From CAVQWT01 sp963717705 (lineage in GTDB: Bacteria > Pseudomonadota > Gammaproteobacteria > Burkholderiales > Casimicrobiaceae): DNA of 64,000 nt. The stretch's first letter is position 1. Every line of letters starts with the position of its first letter. Where the stretch lies: NCBI GenBank assembly GCA_963717705.1, contig CAVQWT010000002.1, positions 744,001-808,000 on the forward strand. Direction: 5' to 3'. This document shows positions 55,525 through 64,000 of the stretch, piece after piece. The translations under genes were made by a program, and so were the position numbers. The notes under the pieces are model-generated. The model was not told the origin of the DNA, did no database searches, and was given only the letters and a program-made list of their open reading frames with translations.

Positions 55525-56571
55525 TCAGCCGGCGATCGCGGCCGCCAGGATCGCGGCCGCCGCCTCGCATTGCGTCGTCGTCACGTCGAGATGGGTGACG
55601 AAGCGCAACGTCCGCGGTGCGAAGGGAAAGATCAGGACGCCGCGCTCGCGCGCCCGCGCCACCACGGTCGCGGCGTCCGGCGCGTCGGCCGCAAGCCGGA
55701 ACACGACGATGTTGGTGGCGACGGTCGCGAGATCGAGCAGGACGCCGGGGCATTGCGCCAACCGGACGGCGATCAGCCGCGCATTGGCGTGATCGTCGGC
55801 GAGCCGCGCCATGTGGTGGTCGAGGCCGTACAACCCTGCCGCCGCGACGATTCCGGCCTGGCGCAGCGCGCCGCCGAACATCCGGCGATAGCGTGTCGCC
55901 CGGTCGATGTGCGCGCGCGTGCCCGCGAGCACCGAGCCCATCGGCGCGCCGAGGCCCTTCGACAGCGCGACGCCGACGAGGTCGAACGGCGCCGCCAGCG
56001 CCGACGGAGTCGCGCCGCCGGCGACCGCCGCGTTCCACAGCCGCGCGCCGTCGCAGTACGACGCGATGCCGCGTTCGCGGGCGGCCGCGCAGATCCGCGC
56101 GACGTCCGGCTGCGGCACGACGAGGCCGCCGCCGCGGTTGTGCGTGTTCTCGATCTCCACCAGCGTGGTCGGCGGATAGATCGCGTGGCCCCGCGGCTTG
56201 ACCGCGGCCAGGAAGTCGTCGCAGGTGAACAGGCCGCCGTGGCCGACTTCGGTGAACTGGACGCCGGCGTTCGCCGCCGACGCTCCGGTCTCGTGCCACA
56301 CCGCGTGGCATTCGCGGCTGACGACGACGTCGTCGCCCGGCTGCGTGAGCACCTTCAGCGCCACCTGGTTGGCCATCGTGCCCGACGGCACGAACAGCGC
56401 GGCTTCCTTGCCCAGCAGCGCCGCGACGCGCGCCTGCAGCTCGTTGACGGTCGGGTCCTCGCCGTACTGGTCGTCGCCCACCGGCGCGGCGGCCATCGCG
56501 GCGCGCATCGCGCCCGTCGGCCGGGTCACGGTGTCGGAGCGCAGGTCGATGGCGGGGTGTGTCGTGGTCAT
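55525..56571 (-). CDS. ltaE: Low-specificity L-threonine aldolase
   Basis: Codes for 348 residues. A PLP enzyme that splits threonine/allo-threonine to glycine and acetaldehyde. IDLRSDTVTRPTGAMRAAMAAAPVGDDQYGEDPTVNELQ is the signature N-terminus. THNRGGGLVVPQP, YCDGARLWNAAVA (Asp for PLP nitrogen) and VGVALSKGLGAPMGSVLAG with the PLP lysine follow. It overlaps DUF2784 by 4 nt (ATGA). Confidence 0.93.
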   Translation of the reverse strand: MTTTHPAIDLRSDTVTRPTGAMRAAMAAAPVGDDQYGEDPTVNELQARVAALLGKEAALFVPSGTMANQVALKVLTQPGDDVVVSRECHAVWHETGASAANAGVQFTEVGHGGLFTCDDFLAAVKPRGHAIYPPTTLVEIENTHNRGGGLVVPQPDVARICAAARERGIASYCDGARLWNAAVAGGATPSALAAPFDLVGVALSKGLGAPMGSVLAGTRAHIDRATRYRRMFGGALRQAGIVAAAGLYGLDHHMARLADDHANARLIAVRLAQCPGVLLDLATVATNIVVFRLAADAPDAATVVARARERGVLIFPFAPRTLRFVTHLDVTTTQCEAAAAILAAAIAG

Positions 56572-56990
56572 GGCGAGGGGCGCGCGGGTGGCGCGGTGGA
56601 GCGGGAAGGGACGGCGATGGTAGCGCGTCGCCGGTGCGCGCGCACGAGCACCGCCGCGTAGACGATCGCATTGACGACGACGACGACTCCGCCCAGCCAG
56701 ACCTGATGCTGCGGCGTGAGTCCCGCGGGGTACAGCACGGGCATCAGGTATCGCTCAATGAAGCCGCCGTCGTAGCTGCCGAGGCTCGCCCGCTGCCGGA
56801 AGTGGTTCTCCAGCGGCGTCAGCGGGCAGATCGTCGCCGAGAATTCGGCGTACGCACCCCAGGCGACCGCCGGCAGGTGCAGCCAGGCGAGCCGAGGCCA
56901 GTGCAGCACCAGGATCCCGCCGGCGACGACGAACGCCACGAACAGCAGGTGGACGATGACGATGAGGTCGGCGATCACGCGGTCGGGCAT
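56568..56990 (-). CDS. DUF2784 membrane protein
   Basis: Codes for 140 residues with three or four transmembrane helices. Signature sections are IADLIVIVHLLFVAFVVAGGILVL, LPAVAWGAYAEFSATICPLTPLENHFRQRA and GGFIERYLMPVLYPAGLTP. Function unknown. Coupled to ltaE by a four-base overlap. Confidence 0.88.
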   Translation of the reverse strand: MPDRVIADLIVIVHLLFVAFVVAGGILVLHWPRLAWLHLPAVAWGAYAEFSATICPLTPLENHFRQRASLGSYDGGFIERYLMPVLYPAGLTPQHQVWLGGVVVVVNAIVYAAVLVRAHRRRATIAVPSRSTAPPARPSP

Positions 56991-57039
56991 CGTCTGCGGG
57001 TCCGGTCGCGCGGCGGTGCGGTTGCAGGGAAGGCGCCGC

Positions 57040-57525
57040 TCAGCGCCGGCGCGCGCCGGTCTTCGCGGGCGCTGCGGCGGCCAGCGCGGCCCGCACGCGC
57101 TCTTCCCACCGCGGCTCGAGCGCGTCGGCCAGCGTCCACGGCAGGCGCGTGCCCGAGGCGCGGACGCCCCAGCGGAAGCGTCCGAACGGCGGCTGCGCGA
57201 GCTCGTCGAAGGTGACGAGAGGGGTGTCGAACAGCGCGTCCAGCCGCAGCTTGACGTAGAGCGCCGGAATGCCCGCGGCGGCCTTGGCGGCGATCCAGTG
57301 CGTCCCGGGCACCGGCGCCGACAGCGTGAATCCGCTGCCGATGATGCCCTTCGGCGGCACGCCCAGCCGCACCATGAAGGCGCGGCTGCCGGGCTCGATG
57401 TTCCGATGCCGACCGCAGGACCACGTCGTGTCGAAGTGTCCGCGCCGCCGCAGCGTGCGGATGTCCCTGCCCAGCTCGGGCCAACTCCAGATCGACGGAT
57501 TGAACGCGAACAGGTAGGTGGTCAT
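57040..57525 (-). CDS. Stand-alone EVE/PUA-like domain protein
   Basis: Codes for 161 residues. MTTYLFAFNPSIWSWPELGRDI, WSCGRHRNIEPGSRAFMVRLGVPPKGIIGSGFTLSAP, PALYVKLRLDALFD and RFRWGVRASGTRLP match the N-terminal EVE-like domain found in front of HNH nucleases that read modified DNA, but no nuclease is attached. EVE domains bind modified bases or RNA. It overlaps benE by four bases. Binding partner unknown; a YajD-type HNH gene lies 1.6 kb upstream in the same run. Confidence 0.65.
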   Translation of the reverse strand: MTTYLFAFNPSIWSWPELGRDIRTLRRRGHFDTTWSCGRHRNIEPGSRAFMVRLGVPPKGIIGSGFTLSAPVPGTHWIAAKAAAGIPALYVKLRLDALFDTPLVTFDELAQPPFGRFRWGVRASGTRLPWTLADALEPRWEERVRAALAAAAPAKTGARRR

Positions 57526-58727
57526 CGTCCGGCCCGCAGCACGGCGAGCGTCGCGAGGCCGGCGACCAGGCCCCAGAACGCCGATCCGACCCCGGCGAAG
57601 GCGACGCCCGACGCGGTCACCAGGAACGTCACCAGCGCCGGCTCGCGCTCGTCGTCGCTCGCGAGCGCGGCGGCGAGCCCGTTGCCGATGGTGCCGAGCA
57701 GGGCGAGCCCCGCGATCGCCAGCACCAGCGGCTGCGGCAACGCCGCGAACAGCGCCGCCACCGTCGCGCCGAACACCCCCAGCAGCAGGTAGAAGCCGCC
57801 GGCGCAGACGGCGGCGACGTAGCGCCGCTGCGGGTCCTCGTGCGCCTCGCGCCCCATGCAGATGGCCGCGGTGATCGCGGCCAGGTTCAGTGCGAACGCG
57901 CCGAACGGCGCCAGCACCACCGTCGCCGCGCCGGTCCAGCCGACGAGCGGCGATACCGGCGCATGGAACCCCGAGGCCCGCATCACCGCGACGCCGGGAA
58001 TGTTCTGCGACGCCATCGTCACCACGAACAGCGGCAGCGCGATGCCGAAGAGCGCGGCGATCGAGACGCGGGGGGTCGTCCACAGCGGCGTTGCCAGCGC
58101 GAGCTCGACGGCGTCGAGCCGCAGCGCTCCGCGTGCGCCGGCGATCGCCACCCCCAGCGCCAGCGCGCCGACCACCGCATAGCGCGGCCGCAACCGCCGG
58201 AGGACGAGATACGCGACGAACATCGGCAGCACCAGCGCGAGTTCGGTCTGCATCGCGCCGAACACGTCGAGGCCGAAGCGCAGCAGCACGCCGGCCAGCA
58301 TGCCCGACGCCAGCGAAAGCGGGAGGCGGCTCATCACGCGCTCGAACGCACCGGTGAAGCCGGCCAGCGTCAGCAGCACGGCGCAGACGACGAACCCGCC
58401 GATCGCCTCCGCCATCGGCACGCCGGCGGCGCTGGTGATGAGCATCGCGGCCCCGGGCGTCGACCACGCGGTCACCACCGGCTCGCGGTAGCGCAGCGAC
58501 AGCGCGATGCAGGTGAGTCCCATGCCCAGGCCCAGGGCCCACATCCACGACGCGACCTGCGCCGCGGACGCGCCCAGCGCCTGCGTCGCCTGGAACACGA
58601 TGGCGGCCGAGCTGGTGTAGCCGACCAGCACCGTGACGAACCCCGCCACCAGCGCGGGCAGCGAGAAGTCGGCGACCAGCGAGCGCCGGGCGGCAACCCG
58701 CGGTGCCGGCGTGCCGGGACCGCTCAT
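57522..58727 (-). CDS. benE: Benzoate/H+ symporter, BenE family
   Basis: Codes for 401 residues with 11-12 transmembrane helices. DFSLPALVAGFVTVLVGYTSSAAIVFQA, WSTPGAAMLI, GLDVFGAMQTELALVLPMFVAYLV, FVVTMASQNIPGVAVMRASGF and GAFALNLAAITAAICMGREAHEDP are BenE family. The substrate in this organism may be benzoate or another aromatic or purine; no benzoate catabolic genes are nearby. Coupled by ATGA overlaps on both sides. Confidence 0.9.
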   Translation of the reverse strand: MSGPGTPAPRVAARRSLVADFSLPALVAGFVTVLVGYTSSAAIVFQATQALGASAAQVASWMWALGLGMGLTCIALSLRYREPVVTAWSTPGAAMLITSAAGVPMAEAIGGFVVCAVLLTLAGFTGAFERVMSRLPLSLASGMLAGVLLRFGLDVFGAMQTELALVLPMFVAYLVLRRLRPRYAVVGALALGVAIAGARGALRLDAVELALATPLWTTPRVSIAALFGIALPLFVVTMASQNIPGVAVMRASGFHAPVSPLVGWTGAATVVLAPFGAFALNLAAITAAICMGREAHEDPQRRYVAAVCAGGFYLLLGVFGATVAALFAALPQPLVLAIAGLALLGTIGNGLAAALASDDEREPALVTFLVTASGVAFAGVGSAFWGLVAGLATLAVLRAGR

Positions 58728-59113
58728 CCGCGCCGCGCCAGCAGCAGCGGCAGCGCCGCGAAGAACGCCAGCGTCAGGTAGTAGGCGGTGCCGGCGACCG
58801 GGTCGCGGCCGGCGAAATAGTCGCCCAGCGTCATGCCGCGCAGCCACAGCACCAGCGAGAACTCGGCCGCCAGCACCAGCGCGAGCGCGAGCACGCCCAT
58901 GCCGAGTCGCGCGGGCACCGTCGGCGGCACTGCGAGGCGGCGCACGACGAACCGCGCCGCCAGCACGATCACCACGATCATCAGGGACAGCTCGATCAGC
59001 TCCGCCCAGCGCTCGCCCACGCGAGGGGCCAGCCACAGCACGCGGACCGGTCCCAGGACGAACCCGGTGCCGAAGACCAGGCCGAAGTAGAGGACGCCGG
59101 GAAGAAAGCTCAC
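58724..59113 (-). CDS. Small membrane protein of unknown function
   Basis: Codes for 129 residues from a GTG with GAAGGT 7 nt upstream; an ATG at 59173 that overlaps the yajD stop would add 20 polar residues. About four transmembrane helices: PGVLYFGLVFGTGFVLGPVRVLWLAPRVGERWAELIELSLMIVVIVLAARFVVRR, then VLALALVLAAEFSLVLWLRGMTLGDYFAGRDPVAGTAYYLTLAFF. A recurring proteobacterial family, as I recall it, without assigned role. Overlaps benE by four bases. Confidence 0.75.
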   Translation of the reverse strand: MSFLPGVLYFGLVFGTGFVLGPVRVLWLAPRVGERWAELIELSLMIVVIVLAARFVVRRLAVPPTVPARLGMGVLALALVLAAEFSLVLWLRGMTLGDYFAGRDPVAGTAYYLTLAFFAALPLLLARRG

Positions 59114-59169
59114 TGGATGACCTTCGTGCTGCGCACTCCGGTATTCGCCCTTGGGGCGGCCCGGCGAGC

Positions 59170-59562
59170 TCATGCCCCGGGGTCCTTCCCGCGCTTCAGC
59201 AACGACTCCAGCGCGGCGAACGGACGGTGGGTGGCGGCTTCGCCGGGCGCGTCCGGCGTCGCCGGGCCGCGGCCCGCCTGCTCGAGCTGGCGCGAGTGCT
59301 CGTTGTCGTGGCAGTACAGGCAGAGCAGCTCCCAGTTGCTCCCATCCGGCGGATTGTTGTCGTGGTTGTGGTCTCGATGGTGGACCGTCAGCTGGCTGAC
59401 GTTCTCGCGCGTGAACTCGCGCGCGCAGCGCCCGCAGATCCATGGGTAGATCTTCAGCGCCCGCTCGCGGTAGCCGGACTCGCGCTGCTCGCGGTTGCGG
59501 CGCGCATCGGCCACCAGCTTGTCGAGACGCGCGTTGTCGGGCTTGTCGCGGTTGGTCGGCAT
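59170..59562 (-). CDS. HNH nuclease family protein YajD-like
   Basis: Codes for 130 residues. An HNH fold with two CxxC knuckles (CGRC and CLYC) and the core LTVHHRDHNHDNNPPDGSNWELLCLYCHDNEHS. ESGYRERALKIYPWICGRCAREF is the YajD pattern. The first His of the H-N-H is retained. A DNase-like fold but biological role unknown. It starts the run to benE and the EVE-like protein. Confidence 0.88.
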   Translation of the reverse strand: MPTNRDKPDNARLDKLVADARRNREQRESGYRERALKIYPWICGRCAREFTRENVSQLTVHHRDHNHDNNPPDGSNWELLCLYCHDNEHSRQLEQAGRGPATPDAPGEAATHRPFAALESLLKRGKDPGA

Positions 59563-60033
59563 CGAGGGGCTCTTGCGCGCAGTCGCGAGGATGGCGTCCG
59601 AGGATGACGCTCGCACGGATGGAGGCGGGCGACTCGGCTCGGACAAATTGTACGTGCACGCGTCCCGCATTGGTGAGCATGTCGCCTTGTCCCGGAGCTT
59701 TCCGCAGGGCACCGTGCGGCTGCGCTTTTCACCTCCCCGATGATGCCGTATCCTGCCACCTCGATTGCCTGCGGCCCCGGCGCCGCGGACCTTGGAACGA
59801 CCACTCGACGGCATCCCGGCAGGGAATCGGCGTCCGCGACGGGTGGTCGAACCGGGCCCGCCGCGACGACGCCGAAGGCGGCCTGCCCGGGGGACGGAAG
59901 CGTTGATTGATCAGGTACCTGACGTCGCGGCGCGAACTCCGCGCGCTCGCCGCACCGGGCGCCGTGGACCGGCGCGCCGCCGACCGGGGGGCCCGCGAGG
60001 CCGCGGGACCGCGACTGCCGGAACGGCGTCGCG
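59563..60033. other. Intergenic stretch upstream of the HD gene
   Basis: 471 nt between divergent yajD and HD genes. I see no supported ORF, RNA or terminator. Promoters for both sides should be here; ACAAATTGTACG near 59642 is the only AT-richer run. Confidence 0.4.
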
Positions 60034-60696
60034 ATGACTGCAGCGGAGGTCGGGCCGGAGCGTTTCGGGGCGCTGTGGCGCCGTTGCGTTGCTTCGCCGT
60101 CCGCGACACCGGCGGCGGAGGTCTACGAGCGGTTGCGCGGCCTGCTGGGCGATCCGCGCCGGCATTTCCACAACCTCGGTCACATCCGCCACTGTCTGCG
60201 CCGCGTCGACGAGGTCGCGGCGCGGCTCGCCGACCGTGATGCCGTCGAGATGGCGCTCTGGTTCCACGACGCGATCTACGAGCCCGGCGACCCCGCCAAC
60301 GAGCGCCGCAGCGCCGAGCTCTTCCTCGCGCTGTCTGTGGGCGCCCCGCCCGCGCTTCGCTGTCGGGTGTCCCGGTTGATCCTGACGACACGACACAACG
60401 CCCCCCCGCGCGGCGGCGACCGTTGCTTCATCGACGACATCGACCTCGTCGGCTTCGGCGCGCCCTGGGACGAGTTCATGCGCCAGGGCGCGTTGCTGCG
60501 CGAGGAGTTTTCGATGCAGACCGACGCCGAATACCACCACGGCCAGGAGGCCTTCCTGCGCATGCTGGCGCGGCGCCCCGTCTTCTTCGCCACCGACTAT
60601 TTCCGCAGCCGTTACGAAGCCGCCGCGCAGGACAATCTGCGCCGCCTGCTCGATCTGCTGGCGGTCGAGGGCGCGTCCGCCCCCGGCGCCGCCTGA
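60034..60696 (+). CDS. HD-superfamily phosphohydrolase
   Basis: Codes for 220 residues. Metal ligands follow the predicted HD pattern: RRHFHNLGHIRH (His44, 46, 50), WFHDAIYEPGDPANERRSAEL with His78-Asp79, and DDIDLVGFG. TDAEYHHGQEAFLRMLARRPVFFATDYFRSRYE completes the family. Likely a metal-dependent nucleotide hydrolase; substrate unknown. Followed by the phospholipase after 35 nt. Confidence 0.82.
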   Translation: MTAAEVGPERFGALWRRCVASPSATPAAEVYERLRGLLGDPRRHFHNLGHIRHCLRRVDEVAARLADRDAVEMALWFHDAIYEPGDPANERRSAELFLALSVGAPPALRCRVSRLILTTRHNAPPRGGDRCFIDDIDLVGFGAPWDEFMRQGALLREEFSMQTDAEYHHGQEAFLRMLARRPVFFATDYFRSRYEAAAQDNLRRLLDLLAVEGASAPGAA

Positions 60697-60731
60697 CACG
60701 GCACCCTCGTGCGCCACGACATCTTCCCGCG

Positions 60732-63026
60732 ATGACCCCGACTTCGACCATTGACAGCATGGAGGCACTGCTCGGCCGGGACCTCCTCAGCGACCCGCTG
60801 CCGGAAGCCGACCTGGCGGAGTTGCTCGCCGCGTTGCGGCCGGTGGACGTCGCGCCGCGCGACGTGGTCATGCGCCAGGGCGACCGGGGTGACGACCTGT
60901 ACGTGGTGCTGTCCGGCCGGCTGGCGGTCAGCGTTGAGCACGCGGACGGATCATCGACGCCGCTGGACGACGTCGGTCCCGGCGCCATCGTCGGCGAAAT
61001 GGCGCTGCTCACCGGACAGGCGCGCACGGCGACCGTGGTCGCCGTCGAGCCGTCGCGCCTGGCCCGCCTCGGTCGCGCCGATTTCGAGCGGCTCGCCGCC
61101 AGGCATCCCGCGGCGCTGCGCGGACTGCTGCGCCGGCTGCTGCCGCGGATGCGCGGCAACCAGCTGGCGGCCCTGCTCGCCGAGCTGTTCGGGCCGCTCG
61201 ACGCGGTCGCGCTGCGCGAGATCGAGGCCAGGCTCGAGTGGATGCACCTCGCCAGCGGAAAGACGCTGTTCCGGCAGGGCGACGCCGGCGAGCACGTGTA
61301 CGTGGTCGTCAACGGCCGCCTGCGGGTGGCCGGCGTCGACGGCGACGGCCGCGAACGCACGCTCGAGGAAGTCGGTCGCGGCGGGGCGGTCGGCGAGGTG
61401 GCGCTGCTGACCGGCGAGCCGCGTTCGGCGTCGGTCTACGCGGTCCGCGACAGCTACCTGCTGCGGCTGTCCCGGGCCGCGTTCGACGAATTGCTGCTGC
61501 TGCAGCCGCGCGCGATGATGCAGATCGCGCGGGCCGGCGTCTGGCGGCTGCGGCGCGCCGCGCAACGGCAGGCATCGCGCGGCTCGTCGCCGGCAGTGTA
61601 CGCGGTCGTGGCCGCCGGCGCGGACGTCGAGCTGGCGGGCTTCGCGCGGCGGCTGGCGGAATTCCTCGGCGCGCTCGGCGGCGTTGCGCGGCTGTCGTCG
61701 GCCGACGTCGATCGGCAGCTCGCGCGGCCGGGGATTGCCGGCAGCGGCGAGGACTCGGTCGCCCACGAATCGCTCGCCGCGTGGCTGGGCGCGCAGGAGC
61801 GCGACCACGGCGCGCTGGTGCTGGAGGCCGACCCGGAGTGGACCGCATGGACGCGCCGCTGCGTCAGGCTGGCCGACCGCGTGCTGATCGTCGCGCGAGC
61901 CGGCGCCGACCCGACGCCCGGCGCGGTCGAGCGAAGCCTCGGCGAGCTGGGGCTCAAGACCCGGACCGAGCTCGTGCTGCTGCACCCGGACTCGACCGAG
62001 CGCCCGACCGGGACGCTCGCGTGGCTGACCCCGCGCGACGTCGCCGCCCACCATCACGTGCGTCTCGGCAACGACGGCGACCTGCGGCGGCTGGCTCGGC
62101 GGGTGAGCGGCCGCGCGACCGGACTCGTGCTCGGCGGCGGCGGCGCGCGTGGCTTTGCGCACATCGGGACGCTGCGCGCGCTCGACGAGGCCGGCATCGA
62201 GGTCGACCTGATCGGGGGTACGAGCATCGGATCGGTGATCGCGGCGGGGCGTGCGGCCGGCATTCCGCTGGCCGAGATGCTGCGCCTTGCCGAAACGTTC
62301 GCGTCGCCCAAAAAGCTGCTCGACCGGACGCTGCCGGTGGTCGCAATGATGGCCGGCGGCAAGGTGACGGCGCTCTATCGCCGGGTGTTCGGCGAGCTCC
62401 TGATCGAGGACCTGTGGCTGCCCTGCTTCGTCGTCTCCAGCGGCCTGTCGCGCGCCGCCGCCGTCGTCCACCAGCGCGGGCCGGTCTGGCGGGCGGTGCG
62501 CGCCAGCACGGCGATTCCCGCGATCTTCCCGCCGCTGCTGGGTGACGACGGCGAGGTCCTGATCGACGGCGGCGTGATGAACAACATGCCGCTCGATGTC
62601 ATGCGCGAACTGTGCGCGGAGGGCACGGTCATCGGCGTCAATCCGATGCCGGCGCAGGACAGGATGAAGCCCTACCACTTCGGGCCCAGCCTGTCGGGCT
62701 GGCGGGCGCTGCTCGGGCGGCTGCGGCTGTTCGGGGTGCGGACCCGCGCGCCGTCCATCCTCGGCAGCGTCATGCGCGCGACCGAGATCAACAGCGCGAA
62801 CCGGATGCGCCAGCCTTCGTTCCGGGCCCTCGCCGACCTGCTGCTCGAGCCGCCGGTCCAGGGCTTTCCGATCCTCGCCTTCGACCAGTACGCGCCGATC
62901 ATCGACATCGGCTACCGGACCGCCAGCGCGGAGATCTCGGCGTGGCAGTCGGCGCGCGCCGGCGCCGCGGCACCCCGGCCGCCCGACCCCATGCAGCGCC
63001 AGGACGCAATCAGAGTGGAGGGATGA
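60732..63026 (+). CDS. NTE-like patatin phospholipase with two cyclic-nucleotide-binding domains
   Basis: Codes for 764 residues. Two cNMP-binding-like domains: residues 28-145 (RQGDRGDDLYVVLSGRLAV, IVGEMALLTGQARTATV) and 155-290 (RQGDAGEHVYVVVNGRLRV, VGEVALLTGEPRSASV). A spacer follows, with a NTE-like domain. The patatin domain begins near 460 with GLVLGGGGARGFAHIG, nucleophile Ser498 in GGTSIGSV, and Asp612 in LIDGGVMNNMPLD. This order mirrors eukaryotic neuropathy target esterase. It hydrolyses lysophospholipids, probably at the membrane, and may be tuned by cyclic nucleotides. Overlaps the antiporter by four bases. Confidence 0.92.
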   Translation: MTPTSTIDSMEALLGRDLLSDPLPEADLAELLAALRPVDVAPRDVVMRQGDRGDDLYVVLSGRLAVSVEHADGSSTPLDDVGPGAIVGEMALLTGQARTATVVAVEPSRLARLGRADFERLAARHPAALRGLLRRLLPRMRGNQLAALLAELFGPLDAVALREIEARLEWMHLASGKTLFRQGDAGEHVYVVVNGRLRVAGVDGDGRERTLEEVGRGGAVGEVALLTGEPRSASVYAVRDSYLLRLSRAAFDELLLLQPRAMMQIARAGVWRLRRAAQRQASRGSSPAVYAVVAAGADVELAGFARRLAEFLGALGGVARLSSADVDRQLARPGIAGSGEDSVAHESLAAWLGAQERDHGALVLEADPEWTAWTRRCVRLADRVLIVARAGADPTPGAVERSLGELGLKTRTELVLLHPDSTERPTGTLAWLTPRDVAAHHHVRLGNDGDLRRLARRVSGRATGLVLGGGGARGFAHIGTLRALDEAGIEVDLIGGTSIGSVIAAGRAAGIPLAEMLRLAETFASPKKLLDRTLPVVAMMAGGKVTALYRRVFGELLIEDLWLPCFVVSSGLSRAAAVVHQRGPVWRAVRASTAIPAIFPPLLGDDGEVLIDGGVMNNMPLDVMRELCAEGTVIGVNPMPAQDRMKPYHFGPSLSGWRALLGRLRLFGVRTRAPSILGSVMRATEINSANRMRQPSFRALADLLLEPPVQGFPILAFDQYAPIIDIGYRTASAEISAWQSARAGAAAPRPPDPMQRQDAIRVEG

Positions 63027-64000
63027 TGGACCACAGCCTGGTGACGGACATCGCCACCTGCGTCATCGCGGCATGGGTGGTCGCGGTCGCCAGCCAGGTG
63101 GTGCGGCAGCCACTGCTGCTCGCCTACCTGGTCGCCGGGTTCGCCGTCGGACCGCACGGCTTCAAGTGGGTCACCGACGCCAAGTCGATCCAGGTGATCT
63201 CCGAGATCGGCCTTTCGCTGCTGCTGTTCATGATCGGCCTCGAAATCGACCTCAAGCGGATGGCCAGCGCCGGCAAGGTCATCACCGTCACCGCGGCCGC
63301 GCAGATCATCGGCTGCGTGGGGCTGGGGTGGCTGTTCTTCGGGCTGTTCAGCTTCGCCACCGGCTGGCTCGAGGCGCTCTACCTCGGCGTGGCGGTCGCG
63401 CTGTCCAGCACCGTCATCATCGTCAAGATCCTCTACGACAAGCGGGAGCTCGACACGCTGGTCGGTCGCGTGACGCTCGGCGTGCTGGTGCTGCAGGATC
63501 TGTTCGTCATCCTGTTCCTCGCGATCCAGCCCGACCTCAAGAACCCGGCGCTGCTCGGGTTCGGCCTCGCGACGCTGAAGGTCGCGCTGCTGGTCGGCGT
63601 GGGTTACGTCTTCAGCCGCTTCGTGCTGCCGCCGATCTTCAAGTTCGTCGCGCGGCAGCCGGAGCTGGTGCTGGTCGGCGCGCTCGCCTGGTGCTTCGCG
63701 CTGGCCGGCTTCGCGCGCTATCTCGGCCTGTCGCCGGAGATGGGCGCGCTGATCGCGGGGGTGATGGTGTCGACGTTTCCCTACACGCTCGACGTCATCG
63801 CCAAGGTCACCAGCCTGCGCGACTTCTTCGTCACGCTGTTCTTCGTCGGCCTGGGCATGACGATTCCGGTGCCGACGTGGAGCATCGCGCTGTGGACGCT
63901 GGCGGTCAGCGCCTTCGTCGTCCTGAGCCGGATGGTGACGGTCGTGCCGGCGCTGCATTCGATGCGGCTCGGCCACCGGGTCAGCTTCCTGCCTGCGCTG
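63023..64000 (+). CDS. CPA2-family cation/proton antiporter, 3' end beyond the window
   Basis: The first 326 codons of a longer gene. The ATGs at 63023 and 63026 are equivalent; the first overlaps the phospholipase stop. Multiple transmembrane helices include VVRQPLLLAYLVAGFAVGPHGF, ISEIGLSLLLFMIGLEIDLKRM, LGVAVALSSTVIIVKILYDKRELDTLVGRVTLGVLVLQDLFVILFLA and GLSPEMGALIAGVMVSTFPYTLDVIAKVTSLRDFFVTLFFVGLGM. These match KefB/C- or NhaA-like CPA2 members. K+ or Na+ export against protons; whether the C-terminal RCK domain exists cannot be seen here. Confidence 0.88.
   Translation, partial: MMDHSLVTDIATCVIAAWVVAVASQVVRQPLLLAYLVAGFAVGPHGFKWVTDAKSIQVISEIGLSLLLFMIGLEIDLKRMASAGKVITVTAAAQIIGCVGLGWLFFGLFSFATGWLEALYLGVAVALSSTVIIVKILYDKRELDTLVGRVTLGVLVLQDLFVILFLAIQPDLKNPALLGFGLATLKVALLVGVGYVFSRFVLPPIFKFVARQPELVLVGALAWCFALAGFARYLGLSPEMGALIAGVMVSTFPYTLDVIAKVTSLRDFFVTLFFVGLGMTIPVPTWSIALWTLAVSAFVVLSRMVTVVPALHSMRLGHRVSFLPAL

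Overview
The window looks like a chromosomal segment of a high-G+C betaproteobacterium, most likely of the order Burkholderiales. The gene neighbourhoods say so: gshB followed by a mannose-type EIIA, HPr and enzyme I; gatCAB divergent from mreBCD-mrdA-rodA; metX-metW next to an AmpG-like permease. Coding density is high and nearly every gene is housekeeping, transport or envelope. I see no tRNA or rRNA, no CRISPR array, no prophage and no intact insertion sequence.

Layout. 0.1-1.7 kb: a small unknown gene, an orphan ParA-type ATPase and a glutaredoxin-fold protein without its cysteines. 1.9-4.9 kb: a three-gene TRAP transporter. 4.9-9.6 kb (minus strand): a phosphonate/phosphite-type ABC transporter with two binding proteins and two permeases. 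9.8-13.1 kb: glmU and glmS, the UDP-GlcNAc pathway. 13.2-18.3 kb: two secreted CsgG/LPP20-like proteins, a membrane Ser/Thr kinase with a large periplasmic half, and a convergent FHA-adenylate cyclase. 18.4-21.1 kb: modABC molybdate uptake. 21.2-24.7 kb: gshB and the regulatory PTS. 24.9-27.8 kb: TlpA-like thioredoxin, DUF4266 lipoprotein, DUF3570 protein and ApbE flavin transferase. 28.0-29.1 kb: a secreted cytochrome c/Hydin/DUF5648 fusion. 29.5-33.2 kb: a SAM-II-type riboswitch with terminator, metX, metW and an AmpG-like permease. 33.3-42.8 kb: a methyltransferase, yheS, exonuclease III, pyrE, a DUF4124 protein, ettA, a two-lobed aspartic protease with PDZ domain, and DUF456. 42.8-52.2 kb: gatCAB and the rod-shape/elongasome operon. 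52.3-55.5 kb: KAS III, an XRE-type regulator and a structured, gene-poor stretch with small ORFs. 55.5-59.6 kb (minus): threonine aldolase, DUF2784, an EVE-like domain protein, BenE, a small membrane protein and a YajD-type HNH protein. 60.0-64.0 kb: an HD protein, an NTE-like patatin phospholipase and a CPA2 antiporter running off the end.

Three features stand out. First, the 13.2-18.3 kb locus looks like an envelope-sensing phosphorylation/cAMP module. Second, the methionine locus is governed by a SAM-II-type riboswitch and is peppered with GGGGTCAGGT repeats that remove the stop between metX and metW. Third, the DUF3570 protein next to ApbE carries the covalent-FMN consensus D-x-x-S-G-A-S.

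Four conserved genes (glmS, metX, yheS and the aspartic protease) each contain one single-base frame break. Their clustering in one window, one of them in a G run, suggests base-level assembly errors rather than real pseudogenes. Start codons were chosen by family alignment from memory, ribosome-binding sites and ATGA-type overlaps. No database search was run.
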